Of a stretch of 64,000 nucleotides of DNA, positions 11,513 through 23,603 are shown one piece after another; positions within the stretch are counted from its first letter, which is position 1, and the number at the start of each line of letters is the position of its first letter. The notes beneath the pieces are model-generated. The model saw nothing but the letters and a program-made list of their open reading frames with translations. It was not told the DNA's origin and searched no databases. Location: NCBI GenBank assembly GCA_012861695.1, contig JAAOOA010000385.1, positions 300,580 through 364,579 of the forward strand. The letters are read 5' to 3'. A program made the translations under genes and the position numbers. The DNA comes from Trematomus loennbergii. Its lineage: Eukaryota; Chordata; Actinopteri; Perciformes; Nototheniidae.

Positions 11513-12174
11513 GTGTAGGTGCTTGGATGTTCTTTATCATGGCCTTCAAAATGGATTCTTAATTGAAGTGTAAAATAACAATACCCAACACCATGTTCAC
11601 TTCAAGCATTTAAATATATTACTATTGTGTTAATTAACCTAAGGTAAAATGTGAAATAAATTGATGAATTTTTTATTTGCTTTGTCTATTTTCTATGATT
11701 TCTCAAGTGTTAAGAATCACTTACGGGTGGCAGTTGTTTAGATATGATTTTAAGCTAATTGCAATTCAAATATGTTGATTATAGACAATTTATATTTTCA
11801 GAAGGAAATTTAAATCAACAAAGAAGTCATGTTCAAGGAATCTCTGTTACGATACATTATTCATCACCAAACTTTTTAATCTGCTCAGTTATTATTATAT
11901 TATTATTAGCATGTTTTCCTTTTCTTCAAGGTTCAAGGTTCAAGGCTTTTATTGGTCATACGTACATAGCTACAGTGTAGTTATGACAATGACAATCTTA
12001 GGTCACAGGCTCCTCCAACAGTGCAACACAATAAAACAGAAAAATAGTGCAAGTAAATAAGTAAAAATTGTAAAATAGTGAAAAAGTGCAATAAGAGTCT
12101 ATATACAAGTGATTGGAATATGATATATTAGATAAATAATTGTTAAGTTGCAGCCAGATTAATGTTATGGATAT

Positions 12175-12445
12175 TGAGACACTCAGAGACACTCAGAGAC
12201 ACTCATGCCCCTTTTCACACCAACGCGTTTTCAGCGCCGGCTCGGAGCTAGAGCCTGAAAAGTACCGTTTTTCTTAGCTCCGGAATCCGGTTCGTTTCCA
12301 GCTCCAAAAAATTGTCGGTCTAGAAGCAAGACTCCGGAGCTAAGAGGACACTCAGAGACTCTCAGAGACGCTCAGAGACACTCAGAGAAGCTCAGAGACA
12401 CTCAGAGACACTCAGAGACTCTCAGAGACGCTCAGAGACAGATTT
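12175..12445 (+). repeat. 10-bp minisatellite ACTCAGAGAC (A)
   Basis: Tandem units of ACTCAGAGAC with T/G variants at the first base (TCTCAGAGAC, GCTCAGAGAC) occur in two blocks (12175-12206 and 12348-12440). They flank a roughly 140-bp GC-rich unit starting near TTCACACCAACGCGTTTTCA. Copy B has a longer second block. Confidence 0.93.
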
Positions 12446-12461
12446 GTGCGTCTGTTGCTTT

Positions 12462-14643
12462 ACTGTAAATTGTGAATATACTGATAAACAAAAACAGGCA
12501 ACAGTGTTGGACTTATGAGGTGTTGATATCCTTGTTTCAGCTGTAAATATAAAAACATGTAAATGTTGATTTCATGTCTTTGTAGCGATCTCTGGCTAAT
12601 GTCACAATGAAATAATGAAGGTCTCAGTACTGTAGTATCCTGCTGTGGTTGGGTGTTCCTTAGAGGGAGATGGGTACTCGTATGTAAAAGACTTGAAATT
12701 GGAAGGATGTTGTTTTATATCAGACAGTATTTATTTGTTTGTGATCATATGATTTCTCCCATTTTAAAAAGGTAATCCACTAACCCTCCAAGGAATTTCT
12801 TCAACCTCCAATTGACTTCTTTCCACAATTGTGCAGTTTTTATATCCCCCTCTTTAAAGGATTAAGCTTTCACGTTGTAAGGTCTTTGGTGGGAAAATAA
12901 CTTCAGTGAATATTAAAGTATAGGTGCTTCAGTTTGGGCGAATTTTCTCCAAGTCAGATTTTATGAGCTGAGTCGTGGATCTTGTTGGGTTCAGAATTCC
13001 AGAAAAGACAGACAACTTCTAAGTTTAACTATTTATTGTAAAGAGAGCAAAATATATATATCACTTGGCCAAGGACTTCGTCAGGTCATAGCAATCACAG
13101 ACAGTAAAGCTGTAATCTGTCAGCACCATATCCGTAAAAATACATTTTATTACACAGGGCGTTGCCCGTACATTTATGATTGGTCAAGACTAGATGAAGA
13201 GATACCATGGTTTAGACTTGGTTCTCTTTGGTTGGTGCGCAGACTCAGATAGAGTCTCTTGGCAACACGACCTTCCAATCAGCATTCGGCCGGCCTGTGG
13301 AAGTCCCTCCCTACTCTGGCATCATCATACGTAATTTGTTTTCGCTAACGTTTCTTCAGATATAGCGGGAAACCATAATGTTGCTTCCTAGCTTTGTGGG
13401 GGAGCGCGGCTTCCATGCGATTCAAGGCCGGTGCGATGTGCTGTTCTGACTACCTCTTTTTATTCTCTCAGTCTCTGCACCTGACCTTGCTACTTTCAGT
13501 ATTGCACGCTAAACACTTTCTCATGTGACTTTTCCCTTCGTTCCTATCCTCCCCATCAAAACTTGGGGGGGGTGATTGAGTCTATTTATTCCAAAGTCAC
13601 AGCCACATAAATGAGCACAATAAGCTTATTGCAGATTTCAGAGGGTGAAAAGAGGTGCTGCAGCACAGGCAGTATGAGAAAAATGAAAAGCTTTTTGAAC
13701 ATTAAAGCATGGAGACATGTCAAAGTAGGGACACTAAATACAAATATGAACCTGAAAATAAGAAGAATATAGCCCCTTTAAGGTTAGACAGTCCTCCATT
13801 TAACTTGAAACAGTTGGCCTTTCTTACTTTCCAGTTCACAAGAATAAAGATTTTAGTTTAGTTTGTGCAAAAATAGAATTGATGCCATTAGGCGGGAAGC
13901 AGCTGGACTTAAGGCTAATACTTGTTCAAGATCCATGCAGGCCTTTCTCAAAGCTACTGTACACACTGTACTGCAGGCAGGGGCGGATCTACCGGGGTGG
14001 CATGGGGTGGCAACTGGCAAAATAGCATTGCCACCCCAGCTGCCACCCCAGTTGGTATCTTTGTTTTGAAAGAAAAGATGTGGCTCATCGGACATTTATG
14101 AGAGAAAATCTCTAATGTCCGAGTGCAAGTGAATGCAGCACAAGACGCGAGTCTTGTAACCCCTCCCCCGGCCCTGGCACGAGCTTGGAAATATGATTGG
14201 CGGCGATTTCATTGTCATTCAAGTTTGGCTGTACTCAGCATTGAATCAAAACGCACTAAGTTAGCTGAATACACGTTTTTTAACCCTAACTGATGCAGTT
14301 AGTCACTTCTTTAATGTTTGTTCTTTCTGATGTAAAGTCAAGGTTGTAACTGTTTGCAGTAAAGTCGTGGGGCGCTGAACTGTTCCTTTGAATCTTTTTG
14401 AATTTTGATACATGATAGTAATTACTTGTCTTTCAAGTTTGAAGGAGGGTGAGCAAGCATCTTGAGGAACATTCATCATTAACTCCTCCAAAAAATATAG
14501 TTTATTCAATAATACATTAATATGTGAATCATAACAGTGATTGACAGCTGATAGGAATAATATGATTGTTAATATTATCATATTAATTCAGACAAACATC
14601 GATGAGACAGTTAATTAATGTACTTATTGCAGCAGTCTTCATA
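12462..14643. other. 2.2-kb block present only in copy A
   Basis: No gene. In copy B the flanks join directly at about 58326-58330 in the shared word TTTG. The block holds a roughly 600-bp stretch (about 12990-13590) that looks like decayed mobile-element sequence but that I could not classify, a MITE-like fragment at 13640-13793, and a CCACCCC-containing inverted repeat near 14000-14055. No target duplication is clear, so deletion in B is as likely as insertion in A. Confidence 0.5.
13640..13793 (-). mobile_element. MITE end fragment
   Basis: Reverse-complement relative of 50060-50140, sharing GAGACATGTC, the AGGGACACTA region and CAAATATGAACCTGAAAATA, and ending in CCCCTTTAA. It is a truncated copy of a TTAA-ending fish MITE. 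Confidence 0.55.
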
Positions 14644-15253
14644 GATTTGGTACCCCTGCTGGTCTAAGAATGAAACAAACTCATTCAGTTATTGTTCAGT
14701 TAAAATGCATAAAATGATGTCTGCCACCTTATATATTTATATGTAAGGCTTTACTGATGTGCCACAATAATGTCACCTATGTTATTGAGTTAAAATATTA
14801 ATATTGTGGCTTTCCAAGTTAACATTGATTAATGTTGCGTTTCCACTTGGCGTATTTCCGGCTAGCGGGTACTATTTCACAGTTTTTCTGGCCCCATAAA
14901 ATCGAGGTTCTTTCCGGCCCAACAACCAGGCTGAGTCAGGCTGAGTATGCTAAACTAGAGAGAGAATCGCTGGCAAGGGGCTACAACTACAACAAAATGA
15001 ACATATTTGACCGTGATTTAATTGTAATACACATTTCAAAATGATGCCGAAGTAACAGCATACTGATACCGGTTACTAAAAACCATGAATTAACATAGGA
15101 ATTAACAATCTTAGTGTACCCAATTTAAACTCATAGTCTGCAGTTACAGCATCGAGTTGTTATTATACAAAATTAAGTGCAAACTATATTTTTCATGCTT
15201 ATGCAACGCTATCCATGTTGGAATCTGCAGGAGAGTTAACGTTAGCTCTCAGT

Positions 15254-16483
15254 TAGAGATGGGCGAGTCCTGATTCATCCGGATCATTAACCCGGATCCT
15301 AGAAATGAGCTGGTCGTGACGAGTCTCCCCTCTCCATTAACCCGAGTCCTTGAGTCCCACACTTGGTGTGACGTACAAATTAAAACTATAAATTGCGTCA
15401 CTCGCTACTCTCTTTATAACATGTAAAATCACATTAAAACGTACCCCAGTCCATCTACCTACCCTTTAGTAAGTATACAGGATAGCTGCCTGCCAGAAGT
15501 TATCGTTTGGCTCAGGGGAGGGGACGCGGATCAGTGAAACTTCCTGCAGACTCGTGGGGACTCAGAGGAGCCGACGGCTCCTAACCGTAATAGCATAGCA
15601 GATCCAGCGATCTCGTCATGTGCACGAGCATAGCCCCTCCTCCAGCACCCGGCTCCCGCGCTATGCACGAGCAGACTCGCTCGCAGACTCGCTCGCAGAC
15701 TCGCAGATTCGCAGACTCGCAGATTCGCGGATTCGCAAATCCTGACTCGCTGCAACACACAGCAGAGCAGACTCGTGCGGACTCGGAGCCGTAACCATAT
15801 AGCAGCAGATCCAGAGATCCAGCAGACTCGTCGTCATGCACGAGTCAACAGCAGACTCAGATTCGCAAATCCTGACTCACTGTTCTGCAACACACAGCGG
15901 ATCAGACTCGTGCGGACTCAGAGCCGTATATAGCAGCAGATCCAGAGATCCAGCAGACTCGTCCTCATGCACGAGTCAACAGCAGACTCAGATTTGCCAA
16001 ATCGCAAATAACCCTTTTTTTGTGATCAACATTTTTTATTAAAGCAAAATACACTGTGTAGCGGAGGTTAATATAACGTCAGTTTAATAGATAGATAGAT
16101 AGATAGTACTTTATTGATCCCAAATTGGGAAATTGTTTGTTACAGCAGCATAAAAGGCATTTTACAATAAAACAAAACTACAAAATATACAAGAATAGAA
16201 AGAAAAAAAAATAAAATATAAAATATAAAATATACATGTCGAAATAGAAAATATACATGCAGATATTATATATATATATATACAAATATATATATATATT
16301 CAAAATATATGGAATAATAATATGCTCGTGAAATGCATCAACTTTTCGGTTTCACCGATAGGATTTCTACGGTCTTGGTGATGCTGACTCATATGACTCA
16401 AATGACTCGTATGATCCGGATCTCTTCAACGACTGACTCAGAAGACCCTGAGTCCGTAAAAGGATCCGGATTTGCCATCTCTA
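15254..16483. mobile_element. 1,230-bp hAT-type element, TSD CTCTCAGT
   Basis: Eight-base direct repeats CTCTCAGT (15246-15253 and 16484-16491) flank ends TAGAGATGG...CCATCTCTA, the hallmark of hAT insertion. No transposase is seen. The interior has a GCAGACTCGCAGATTCG-type minisatellite (about 15660-15770), a second diverged copy of the same block (15840-15990), and a (GATA)n-TACTTTATTGATCCC retroposon-like tail at about 16090-16130. Confidence 0.88.
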
Positions 16484-16932
16484 CTCTCAGTAGAAAGTGA
16501 CGGAGGTGATTTCAGTTAAGGTGCATTCAGGCGCAATTCAGTAAAAGTGTGTATTGGGCGAGGAGGCATGTATAACGTCAGCAAGATGTGTTCAATGTAG
16601 TACAGTAAAATGCAGTCTTTAGCGAGAAATATCAATAAATACAGTTTTATTAAGGAGATGTTTTACTACAACATAAAGTAGATATTAGACAGTATGCAAA
16701 CGAGATAAAGGAGTGTATATTGAAGTAATTAGGATCTGCTGTGTAGAGAATCATGGAATTGTACTGGTATCTAACAATGCCATCCTTATAAATGTATATA
16801 AATACAATACCGTTTTAAATGAGACTTGTGTTTTAATGTTTGATTCCATTAATTGAATTAAATATGTTTTAATGAAATTATTGTTACATTGTCATCATGT
16901 AACTATTTTGTTCTTTCATTTGCCTCACCAGA

Positions 16933-17680
16933 AAACAGTCACACCTCCTCTTGAAGACATTTTGCCTCCTGCTATGGACTTCAGGTTCACATTAGGTAAG
17001 CCCTTGAGTGTGTCAGAGTTGTTGTTTCAGAGGTTAATTCAAGACGTGTTATGTTTACATACTAATATAATGAGCATCAGGTAAACGTACCCATTTCAAT
17101 TTTTTAATCACAGATGGGATGGAGATGTAAACTATGCAGCACTAGTGTCACCACTCAAAGTGATATTTTAAAACATTATCGACTCCATCATGGAACCTTT
17201 GGACAGAACGTGCCTTGCCCTGCATTCATGTAGACTGGCATGCGCTCTCACTTATCAAGATAAAAGTTGAATAATCGTCTGTTCTTTTTATTCTAGGACC
17301 CATGTGCCACTTTATATACATCTCTGAGCATGAGGTGGGGTTAAAAAGAAGTAGTTGGACATTTTATGAACTATATCAATATCATGACTATTTGGTTCAT
17401 TTTCTTGCAAACCAGCCTTTTTTTGATGGCTTAAACCCCTTGTAATGCATGTGAATAGCACCTCTGTTGTCTGTTAACAGCTAATGTAAACTGTTTTCAA
17501 GACGGATTTGATTTTGTTTTGAGGAAAACACATGGTGTGTCCTGATTTGTACTCAATTTAGTGTTTTATTTGTATTTACAGGGAACAGCAGAGGTCGAAG
17601 TGCAACAGGCTCGTGATGCACAGCATGAAGTGATACGTTGCCCAAGAGCCAGATGCAGTTATAACCATCAAGTAATAACC
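16933..17680 (+). pseudogene. Decayed C2H2 zinc-finger-type exons
   Basis: Three exon-like pieces with plausible splice sites: 16933-16995 (encodes TPPLEDILPPAMDFRF, then a GT donor), 17114-17230 (after CACAG) and about 17581-17680 (after TTTACAG). The middle piece encodes one finger, C-K-L-C, 12 residues, H-Y-R-L-H (C-X2-C-X12-H-X3-H), then reaches a stop at ATGTAG. The translation resembles an uncharacterised fish finger family, but I cannot name it. It is absent from copy B and nested inside the TIR element at 14833-19214. Probably a dead fragment. Confidence 0.45.
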
Positions 17681-18054
17681 ATGTGTCTCCATGTATGTTA
17701 ATGTGTTGTGCTTTTAAACAAACTTGTTACTCTTTTATGACAACTGTTTTGAAATAATCACATTTTAATAAAATGTATTAACATGTCCATAATGTTCCCT
17801 TTTTTAATTTATGTGTTTAATCTGCAATGTTTCAATGCTATCAAATATTTAAAGGGTTGGATTGAAATCAGGAAGAGTTTGTCGTATATAGGTTCCGGCA
17901 ACTCAATTGTGTTTTATAATTTACTTTATTCTCGTGTGGTTCTTAGCAGATTGTTATTTGCATTGGTTACACTTAATATCTGGGCTTTTAATTGTAGGCT
18001 CATCTCATCTTTTCATATGCAGAAAAAATCACATTAGTGAGTTTACCCAACTCC

Positions 18055-18990
18055 TATAATTGCTTGGAACCACTTGACACATATTTTTTAAGTTTTAGCA
18101 AAGTAACACATTCTTGAGTAGAGGAAAACTAAAAAAAAGTACATTTCACCAACTCAAAAATTGCAAAAGTTGACTAAACTCTTAAAATTGCTTGGAATCG
18201 CTTGACACATATTTTTTAAGTTTTAGCAAAGTAACACATTCTTGAGTAGAAGAAAACAAAAAAAAGTACATTTCACCAACTAAAAATTGCAAAAGTTGAC
18301 TAAACTCTTACAATTGCTTGGAATCGCTTGACACATATTTTTTAAGTTTTAGCAAAGTAACACATTCTTGAGTAGAAGAAAACAAAAAAAAGTACATTTC
18401 ACCAACTAAAAAATTGCAAAAGTTGACTAAACTCTTACAATTGCTTGGAATCGCTTGACACATATTTTTTAAGTTTTACCAAAGTAACACATTCTTGAGT
18501 AGAGGAAAACTAAAAAAAACACATTTCACCAACTCAAAAATTGCAAAAGTTGACTAAACTCTTAAAATTGCTTGGAATCGCTTGACACATATTTTTTAAG
18601 TTTTAGCAAAGTAACACATTCTTGAGTAGAGGAAAACTAAAAAAGTACATTTCACCAACTCAAAAATTGCAAAAGTTGATTAACTCTTAAAATTGCTTGG
18701 AATCGCTTGACACATATTTTTTAAGTTTTAGCAAAGTAACACATTCTTGAGTAGAGGAAAACTAAAAAAAGTACATTTCACCAACTCAAAAATTGCAAAA
18801 GTTGACTAAACTCTTAAAATTGCTTGGAATCGCTTGACACATATTTTTTAAGTTTTACCAAAGTAACACATTCTTGAGTAGAGGAAAACTAAAAAAAGTA
18901 CATTTCACCAACTCAAAAATTGCAAAAGTTGACTTAACTCTTAAAATTGCTTGGAATCGCTTGACACATATTTTTTAAGTTTACCAAAGC
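18055..18990 (+). repeat. 127-bp tandem repeat, about 7.4 units
   Basis: The word TGCTTGGAA recurs at 18061, 18189, 18315, 18442, 18569, 18694, 18821 and 18948, a period of 125-128 bp. Units contain ACACATATTTTTTAAGTTTT and CAAAAGTTGACTAAACTCTT and differ at only a few positions. The array is absent from copy B. Confidence 0.97.
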
Positions 18991-19330
18991 AACAGTTTTT
19001 ACAGTGAGGAGCTTGAGTGCTAACAGCTGATGTTGTTTTTCTGTGGTTCTCATTGAAGATGACGTCACGGCTCCGCCTACACTGCGTCACTATAGATACT
19101 GCCCCAGCTACTAAACTGTAATGGAAACATAGCATAAATGAGCCAGTCCTAACAAGGCCTAACGAGGCCCATACCGAGCGAGGTCGAGCGAGGTCCTGTA
19201 GTGGAAATGCGCCATAAATGTACTTACAACACAAGTGAAAACACCTGTAAGTTCACCAAGTGTGTTTTACAGGATACATGATACACAAAAAGATCAATTA
19301 AAGGAGACGTTATTTGGTGAGCCTGTATAT

Positions 19331-20004
19331 CTCTGTCTGACTTAAATAAATAAAAAGTCACTAAGTTATGTTTTAGTTTGTGCTGAATGAATGAGAAAGG
19401 AGTGAACTTTATAAACCAAGAGAAAGAGTCTCTGTATTAATATTTAACATTTAGCACTCAGGACTCATAAACTTCTAAAAGTCTTACATGCGATTAAACA
19501 CTAACAAATACCAAGCTCATCTCATGACATTAATGTGTGTGTTCATATTAAGTTCACAACTTTATAGCAATGGGTGTTATTTTACTTATATAAACGAACA
19601 AACAGCAGGTAAATATCACCTTTAATAAGTCAAGGGTAATTTCAAATTGACTAGAAGTCACTGCAAGTTTACAATTCTCTTTGGCGCCCCCTACTGCTGA
19701 TACCAACACTGGAGGAGAGACAGGCACAACTTTGGGAGTTCAGCCTTTGCAGACAAACCTATAACACATGAAAGGGAAAACCCCCAAAAGCACAACAGGA
19801 CCCTTTTAACACCAACTTTAAAGTTTCTTCTTAACTTATACACCAACAACTTAAAGAAAAGGCTCAGGCATGTAAAATGTACCACTTAAAAACTTTCTCC
19901 AAACAAATGATGGCTCTTCTATTTTATTCCAGGCACTTTCATATTTTAAACTAAAGCACTTCTTTGATAAAAGGCCGTTGGCGTCTTCCTTTAGTAATAA
20001 TCCA
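19331..20004. other. Gene-free block private to copy A
   Basis: AT-rich, no gene or element end recognised. At the matching position copy B has the unrelated 60241-62649 block. Confidence 0.5.
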
Positions 20005-20256
20005 TTAAAGTGGACCTATCATGCTATATTTAAATGATATATTGTAGGGCCATACCTATATAAGGTATATTTATACGTTTCTGTTTTCAAAATACCAAAC
20101 AGATCATGCATTTTAGCCATGCCTGTTTATTGGGTATGGAGGACAACAGAGAGGGTTGTGTTTTCTGACACTTGGTGAGTTCCCTGGAACACCGGGGACA
20201 CATATTCATGTATAAAAGACGTACAAAAGTGCATTTTGCATGATAGTCCCATTTAA
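20005..20256. mobile_element. 252-bp TTAA-flanked MITE
   Basis: TTAA at 20005-20008 and 20253-20256 encloses AGTGGACCTATCATGC...GCATGATAGTCCCAT. It is a shortened relative of the MITE at 53685-54177. Its right flank TTAAGGTCTG is present without the MITE in copy B at 62650. Confidence 0.88.
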
Positions 20257-20836
20257 GGTCTGAAACATTTGAGTACTTCTTCAAGACAGGGTTGTCAAAA
20301 CAAACCTGAAGCTAATAAAAGCAACAGGTCAGACCTCCACTGCCACCTACTGGTTTTATTTGGGACAAGCAATTTCATTCCTGTTAAAAAGTCCATAAGA
20401 ATTACAGTTCAACAGATGCATGGTGTATTCTGCTGACAACGTGCTGAAAGCCACTACACTTAAAGTACATTAAAAAAACATTCTCCATATGCGATATACA
20501 TAATTAAATATACAGTATGACATTAGATTGTTAATTGCTGCATCAAGCAGGTTGTAACGGTTGTAGATAAACACAGTTTTGATACACTTTACGATATTTA
20601 GAACGTCTTGTGATATATATTGTATACTTTTACTTTGTTGTTCCTTAAACAGTTAGTCCACTCATTTAATTTTTACATCAAGTTCATCACGTTTTTAAAT
20701 TTCTCTTTTAAATATAGTGAAGTACAAGCATCAATATATGTACTAAATTACAATACTTGAGTAATTGTACTACTTAGTTACTTTCCAACACTGCAAATAT
20801 ATAATCCTGGCTCATAACACAATGAACTGTGAATGA

Positions 20837-21603
20837 TTAGCGCTGATTGTGGTCTTCAGACTTCAGTTCAGAGTTGGGTGGTCTTCGAGCGCCACCCGGT
20901 GATACATTCTTATGTTTGCTTTTGCGTTTGACTCTCTTCCTCATTTTTTTGTTAGCTTGACATTTTAAAAACAGTCGTGGTGGAGTCAGGCTTTCATTTG
21001 TACCTGGAGACATAAAACAACCTAGTTGTGTCAGTTACACGTTTAATAAGGTACTTATTAAATATGTGTCTCTATTAAAAAAAGAAAAATGTCATTGCCA
21101 CCACAAAACTCACTGTTTTGTTTTCTCAAGTTCAGGCACATGTGGCTTTTGTAGAAAGCGGTGACTTCATTCTAGCTCCACTTTACTCCAACAGAATATC
21201 TTTAATTTGCCGTTTGTCATCTAATCCTCTCCAGGTTGTGCCGTTGTCTCACCTGTCGTCCTCCAGCTGGATCTCCATAGCATCACAGAAGAAGTCGTGA
21301 ACTTTCTCTTATTCCCTCTCTCTCATCTGAGTCAAGTTGGGGTCGTAGTCCAAGCGTCAAACTGCGGTACATGCAGGTCTGAGGAGTGACACTCTGCGAG
21401 GTCTCGAACCGGGTCAGAGTCAGGACGGATCTTCATGCAGCGGCTAGAGTTGTGTTGGGAGTACGATCCGGAGTGAGAGAAACGCTTCCCGCACTTTTCG
21501 CACTGAAAGGGTTTGTCCCCGGAGTGCAGCCTCGCGTGTTCGATCAGGTGGTGTTGGTGTTTGAAGGCCTTCTTGCAGACTTTGCATTCAAATGGTCGTT
21601 TTC
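20837..21603 (-). pseudogene. ZEB-like C2H2 zinc-finger gene, last two exons, copy A
   Basis: The first exon (21253-21603, acceptor TTTTCAG, donor GTGAGA) encodes two C2H2 fingers: C-K-V-C...H-Q-H-H-L-I-E-H, linker HSGDKPF, then [17 protein letters not shown]. This linker and finger pattern is typical of ZEB/ZFHX1-class fingers, which bind DNA as transcriptional repressors. The exon ends FFCDAMEIQLEDD. The second (21003 down to 20837) encodes a Lys/Arg-rich tail ending SEDHNQR. It is damaged beyond frameshifts: TTA and CAA codons that are intact in copy B are TGA and TAA here, and a short stretch is deleted. The upstream exons are not in this copy. The family assignment rests on two fingers, so it is tentative. 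Confidence 0.65.
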
Positions 21604-22463
21604 CTGAAAATAGTAGAACAGAGAGTCAGACTCATACTGCGCCTGTTGAAAAAGTAGTAGAGTAAACACCTCAACTAAAACTGAACACGATAAGATAGGA
21701 GACTTCTACCCAAACTTGTGTTCATTTAGATTTCCCCAGAAATTATTCAAACATTAAAAAACTGAAACAATTACCTGACACACTCATTAGTTGATTGACA
21801 GAAAAATAACTGTTCAATCAGAGCTTTTGTACATTTTTATTTAGGTTTTGGCATGTTGGCCATATGAAAACATGTTTTTTTCCCTTGTGTTATGTTCACA
21901 TTTCGCACCCTTTGGTAATGTTCAAATTGACCCGAACATATTTCAGGGTTTAAAAAAAATACAGAACTAAATTCAACATGCACAATTCCTTATATATATT
22001 GCCTTTAACTCATTCCTCAACAATATACAATATATGATTCGTTTTTGAAAATACTCTTTGCTAGATCAAATTTAACAATGGAAGTGTCCATCGTTTTTTG
22101 TGATAAAAATGTAATTTATGTTAAAAAAAAACACTGTAATAAAAACTAGGTTTCATTTGCTCATGCTTTTCTAGGACAAATGGAAATGAAACCTTTTTTC
22201 ATTAATGTTTATTATTTTTAATCTGTCATATAATAATCAAAGCTCTGAAGGAAATAAAGAAATTTAACAGCAATTGAAACACAAGAACCACACATCCAAA
22301 AGTATTTGGCTGTGAAATATATAGAGATGATGAAACATCCATATCAATGACATAGAACAGATATAAACACAAAGCAAATAAAAACAATTAACAGTCACTA
22401 TTCATAAAATACAGTATATCCGAAAAATATATTGATGAAGTGACCTGCAGAACATCATGTGAG

Positions 22464-22690
22464 TCAATGGGCAAGTCCGTTTAGGAAACACATGATGTAC
22501 AGTATAGCACAGATGTACTTGTTGCAGTTGCTGCATGTAGTCTGTGTCTTGGAGTCCTTTGAGGGTCCACAGACCTCACAGCGCTTCCTCCACAGGGTGC
22601 AATCTAGAACAGTAAAATATGTATTAGTTCAGAAATTGTTTTCACCACATCTCCTAACACTGGAAAAAAAAACACACACACACAAACACA

Positions 22691-22757
<67 letters not shown>

Positions 22758-23007
22758 ACTTACTTCAGGCACTTCTTGTGGCTGGCTGTGGGGGTCCTTC
22801 AGCGGCTGGCTGTGGGGGTCTTCCAACAGCTGGCTCTGAGTCAAGTTCATCTTCCAATTGGCTGTCAAATTCTGAGTTTACCTCCACATTATCCTCATCT
22901 TCAGAAATGTCTTCCTGTTCCACTTCACCGTGTTCTTCAAATGCATTCCACTCACTCTCATCCATTATTAGCTCCAAGGCTCTCTGAGCAGAATATCTTT
23001 TGGCCAT
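22464..23007 (-). pseudogene. piggyBac-type transposase remnant (N- and C-terminal ends only)
   Basis: The N-terminal piece starts at 23007 (MAKRYSAQRALELIMDESE) and runs into an acidic stretch EDISEDEDNVEV, as in piggyBac transposases. The C-terminal piece (about 22610 to the TGA at 22464) has the Cys-rich RKRCEVCG...TTCSNCNKYIC pattern of the piggyBac C-terminal cross-brace zinc finger that binds the element ends. The central DDD catalytic domain is absent, and a repeat tract sits in between. It cannot encode an active transposase. Confidence 0.75.
22691..22757. repeat. (CA)n microsatellite
   Basis: About 33 CA units inside the piggyBac-like element. Confidence 0.97.
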
Positions 23008-23242
23008 TTTGCTGGTAGATAATTGTAGTTCTGCACTATACACTGTAATGTGAGGTTATGTCTCTGTTTAGTCCCTCCTCCGGCGTGCAGGTGCGAGGGG
23101 CACAGTGCGAGAAAATGTAAAATGTTTATACATTTCTGGAAGATCTAAAATGTTTATAATGTTTTAGGATAGTTTTGTGTACACACTACACAGGGGAAAG
23201 ATCAAGGGAAAACAGGATCAAACAGCTTCTCTAGCATACAAT

Positions 23243-23250
23243 TGTGTGTG

Positions 23251-23321
<71 letters not shown>
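23243..23321. repeat. (GT)n microsatellite
   Basis: About 38 GT units, followed by GTGC/GCGT variants to 23355, inside the piggyBac-like element. Confidence 0.97.
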
Positions 23322-23330
<9 letters not shown>

Positions 23331-23603
23331 TGCGCGTGCGTGCGTGCGTGTGTTTCTGTGTGTTTTTCTCTGTCTGTCCTGGTATTGTATCCGGGTCAGA
23401 TTGACCCGAACCTCTTATGAAGGACATAAATGCGGGTGGGCATTTTTTCATAAGTGGAAAAAAATAAAAACAATTCCACATGTCCTTCACAATAAATAAG
23501 ACCCGGCCATTGAGTTTCAGGTTGAACGAAAATATCCTTATATTTTTTTTTTATTGAAAATGGAAATCGGGTCAATTTGACCCGAACACCACACAAGGGT
23601 TAA

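Larger units (their letters stand above)
14833..19214. mobile_element. TIR element (TG.CG.TTTCCACT ends) carrying 3.9 kb of foreign DNA
   Basis: Left end TGTTGCGTTTCCACT and the reverse complement of the right end, TGGCGCATTTCCACT, agree at 12 of 15 positions. Copy B holds the short form (59448-60116, 669 bp). In A the interior between about 15102 and 19008 is replaced by a hAT element, decayed C2H2-type exons and a 127-bp minisatellite. Whether these were captured by the element or arrived by later insertion is unresolved. Confidence 0.6.
89..21603. repeat. Large direct duplication, copy A
   Basis: From about 89 the sequence runs almost base for base with 52000 onward in the same orientation. 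The matching blocks are A 89-1810 with B 52000-53738, A 7902-12461 with B 53739-58326, A 14644-15102 with B 58330-59702 (B interrupted by a hAT element), A 19008-19330 with B 59910-60240, and A 20253-21605 with B 62650-64000. Breaks between blocks are insertions private to one copy, several with target-site duplications and an intact empty site in the other copy. The duplicated unit carries a coiled-coil gene and a zinc-finger gene. It is either a recent segmental duplication or a retained second haplotype. Confidence 0.93.
21882..23599 (-). mobile_element. Internally deleted piggyBac-like element
   Basis: Ends CCCTTGTGTTATGTTCACAT (21882) and, on the other strand, CCCTTGTGTGGTGTTCGGGT (from 23599) form an inverted repeat followed by FITNESS-like TTGACCCGAA motifs inside. 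TTAA follows the right end at 23600-23603; the left TTAA is lost. Minus-strand remnants of the first and last parts of a piggyBac-type transposase remain, but the catalytic middle is missing. (CA)n and (GT)n tracts expanded within it. Confidence 0.85.

Noticed and set aside
15531..16042. Open frames rich in RVCESA/NLRVCE repeats
   Set aside because: They translate the CAGACTCGCAGATTCG-type minisatellite inside the hAT element; both strands are open for that reason.
18055..18990. CRISPR-like array
   Set aside because: Units are contiguous 127-bp tandem copies without unique spacers, in a vertebrate genome.
22459..22868. Open frames through the (CA)n/(GT)n tracts at 22459-22868 and 23177-23499
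   Set aside because: Dinucleotide-repeat artefacts inside a dead piggyBac-like element.
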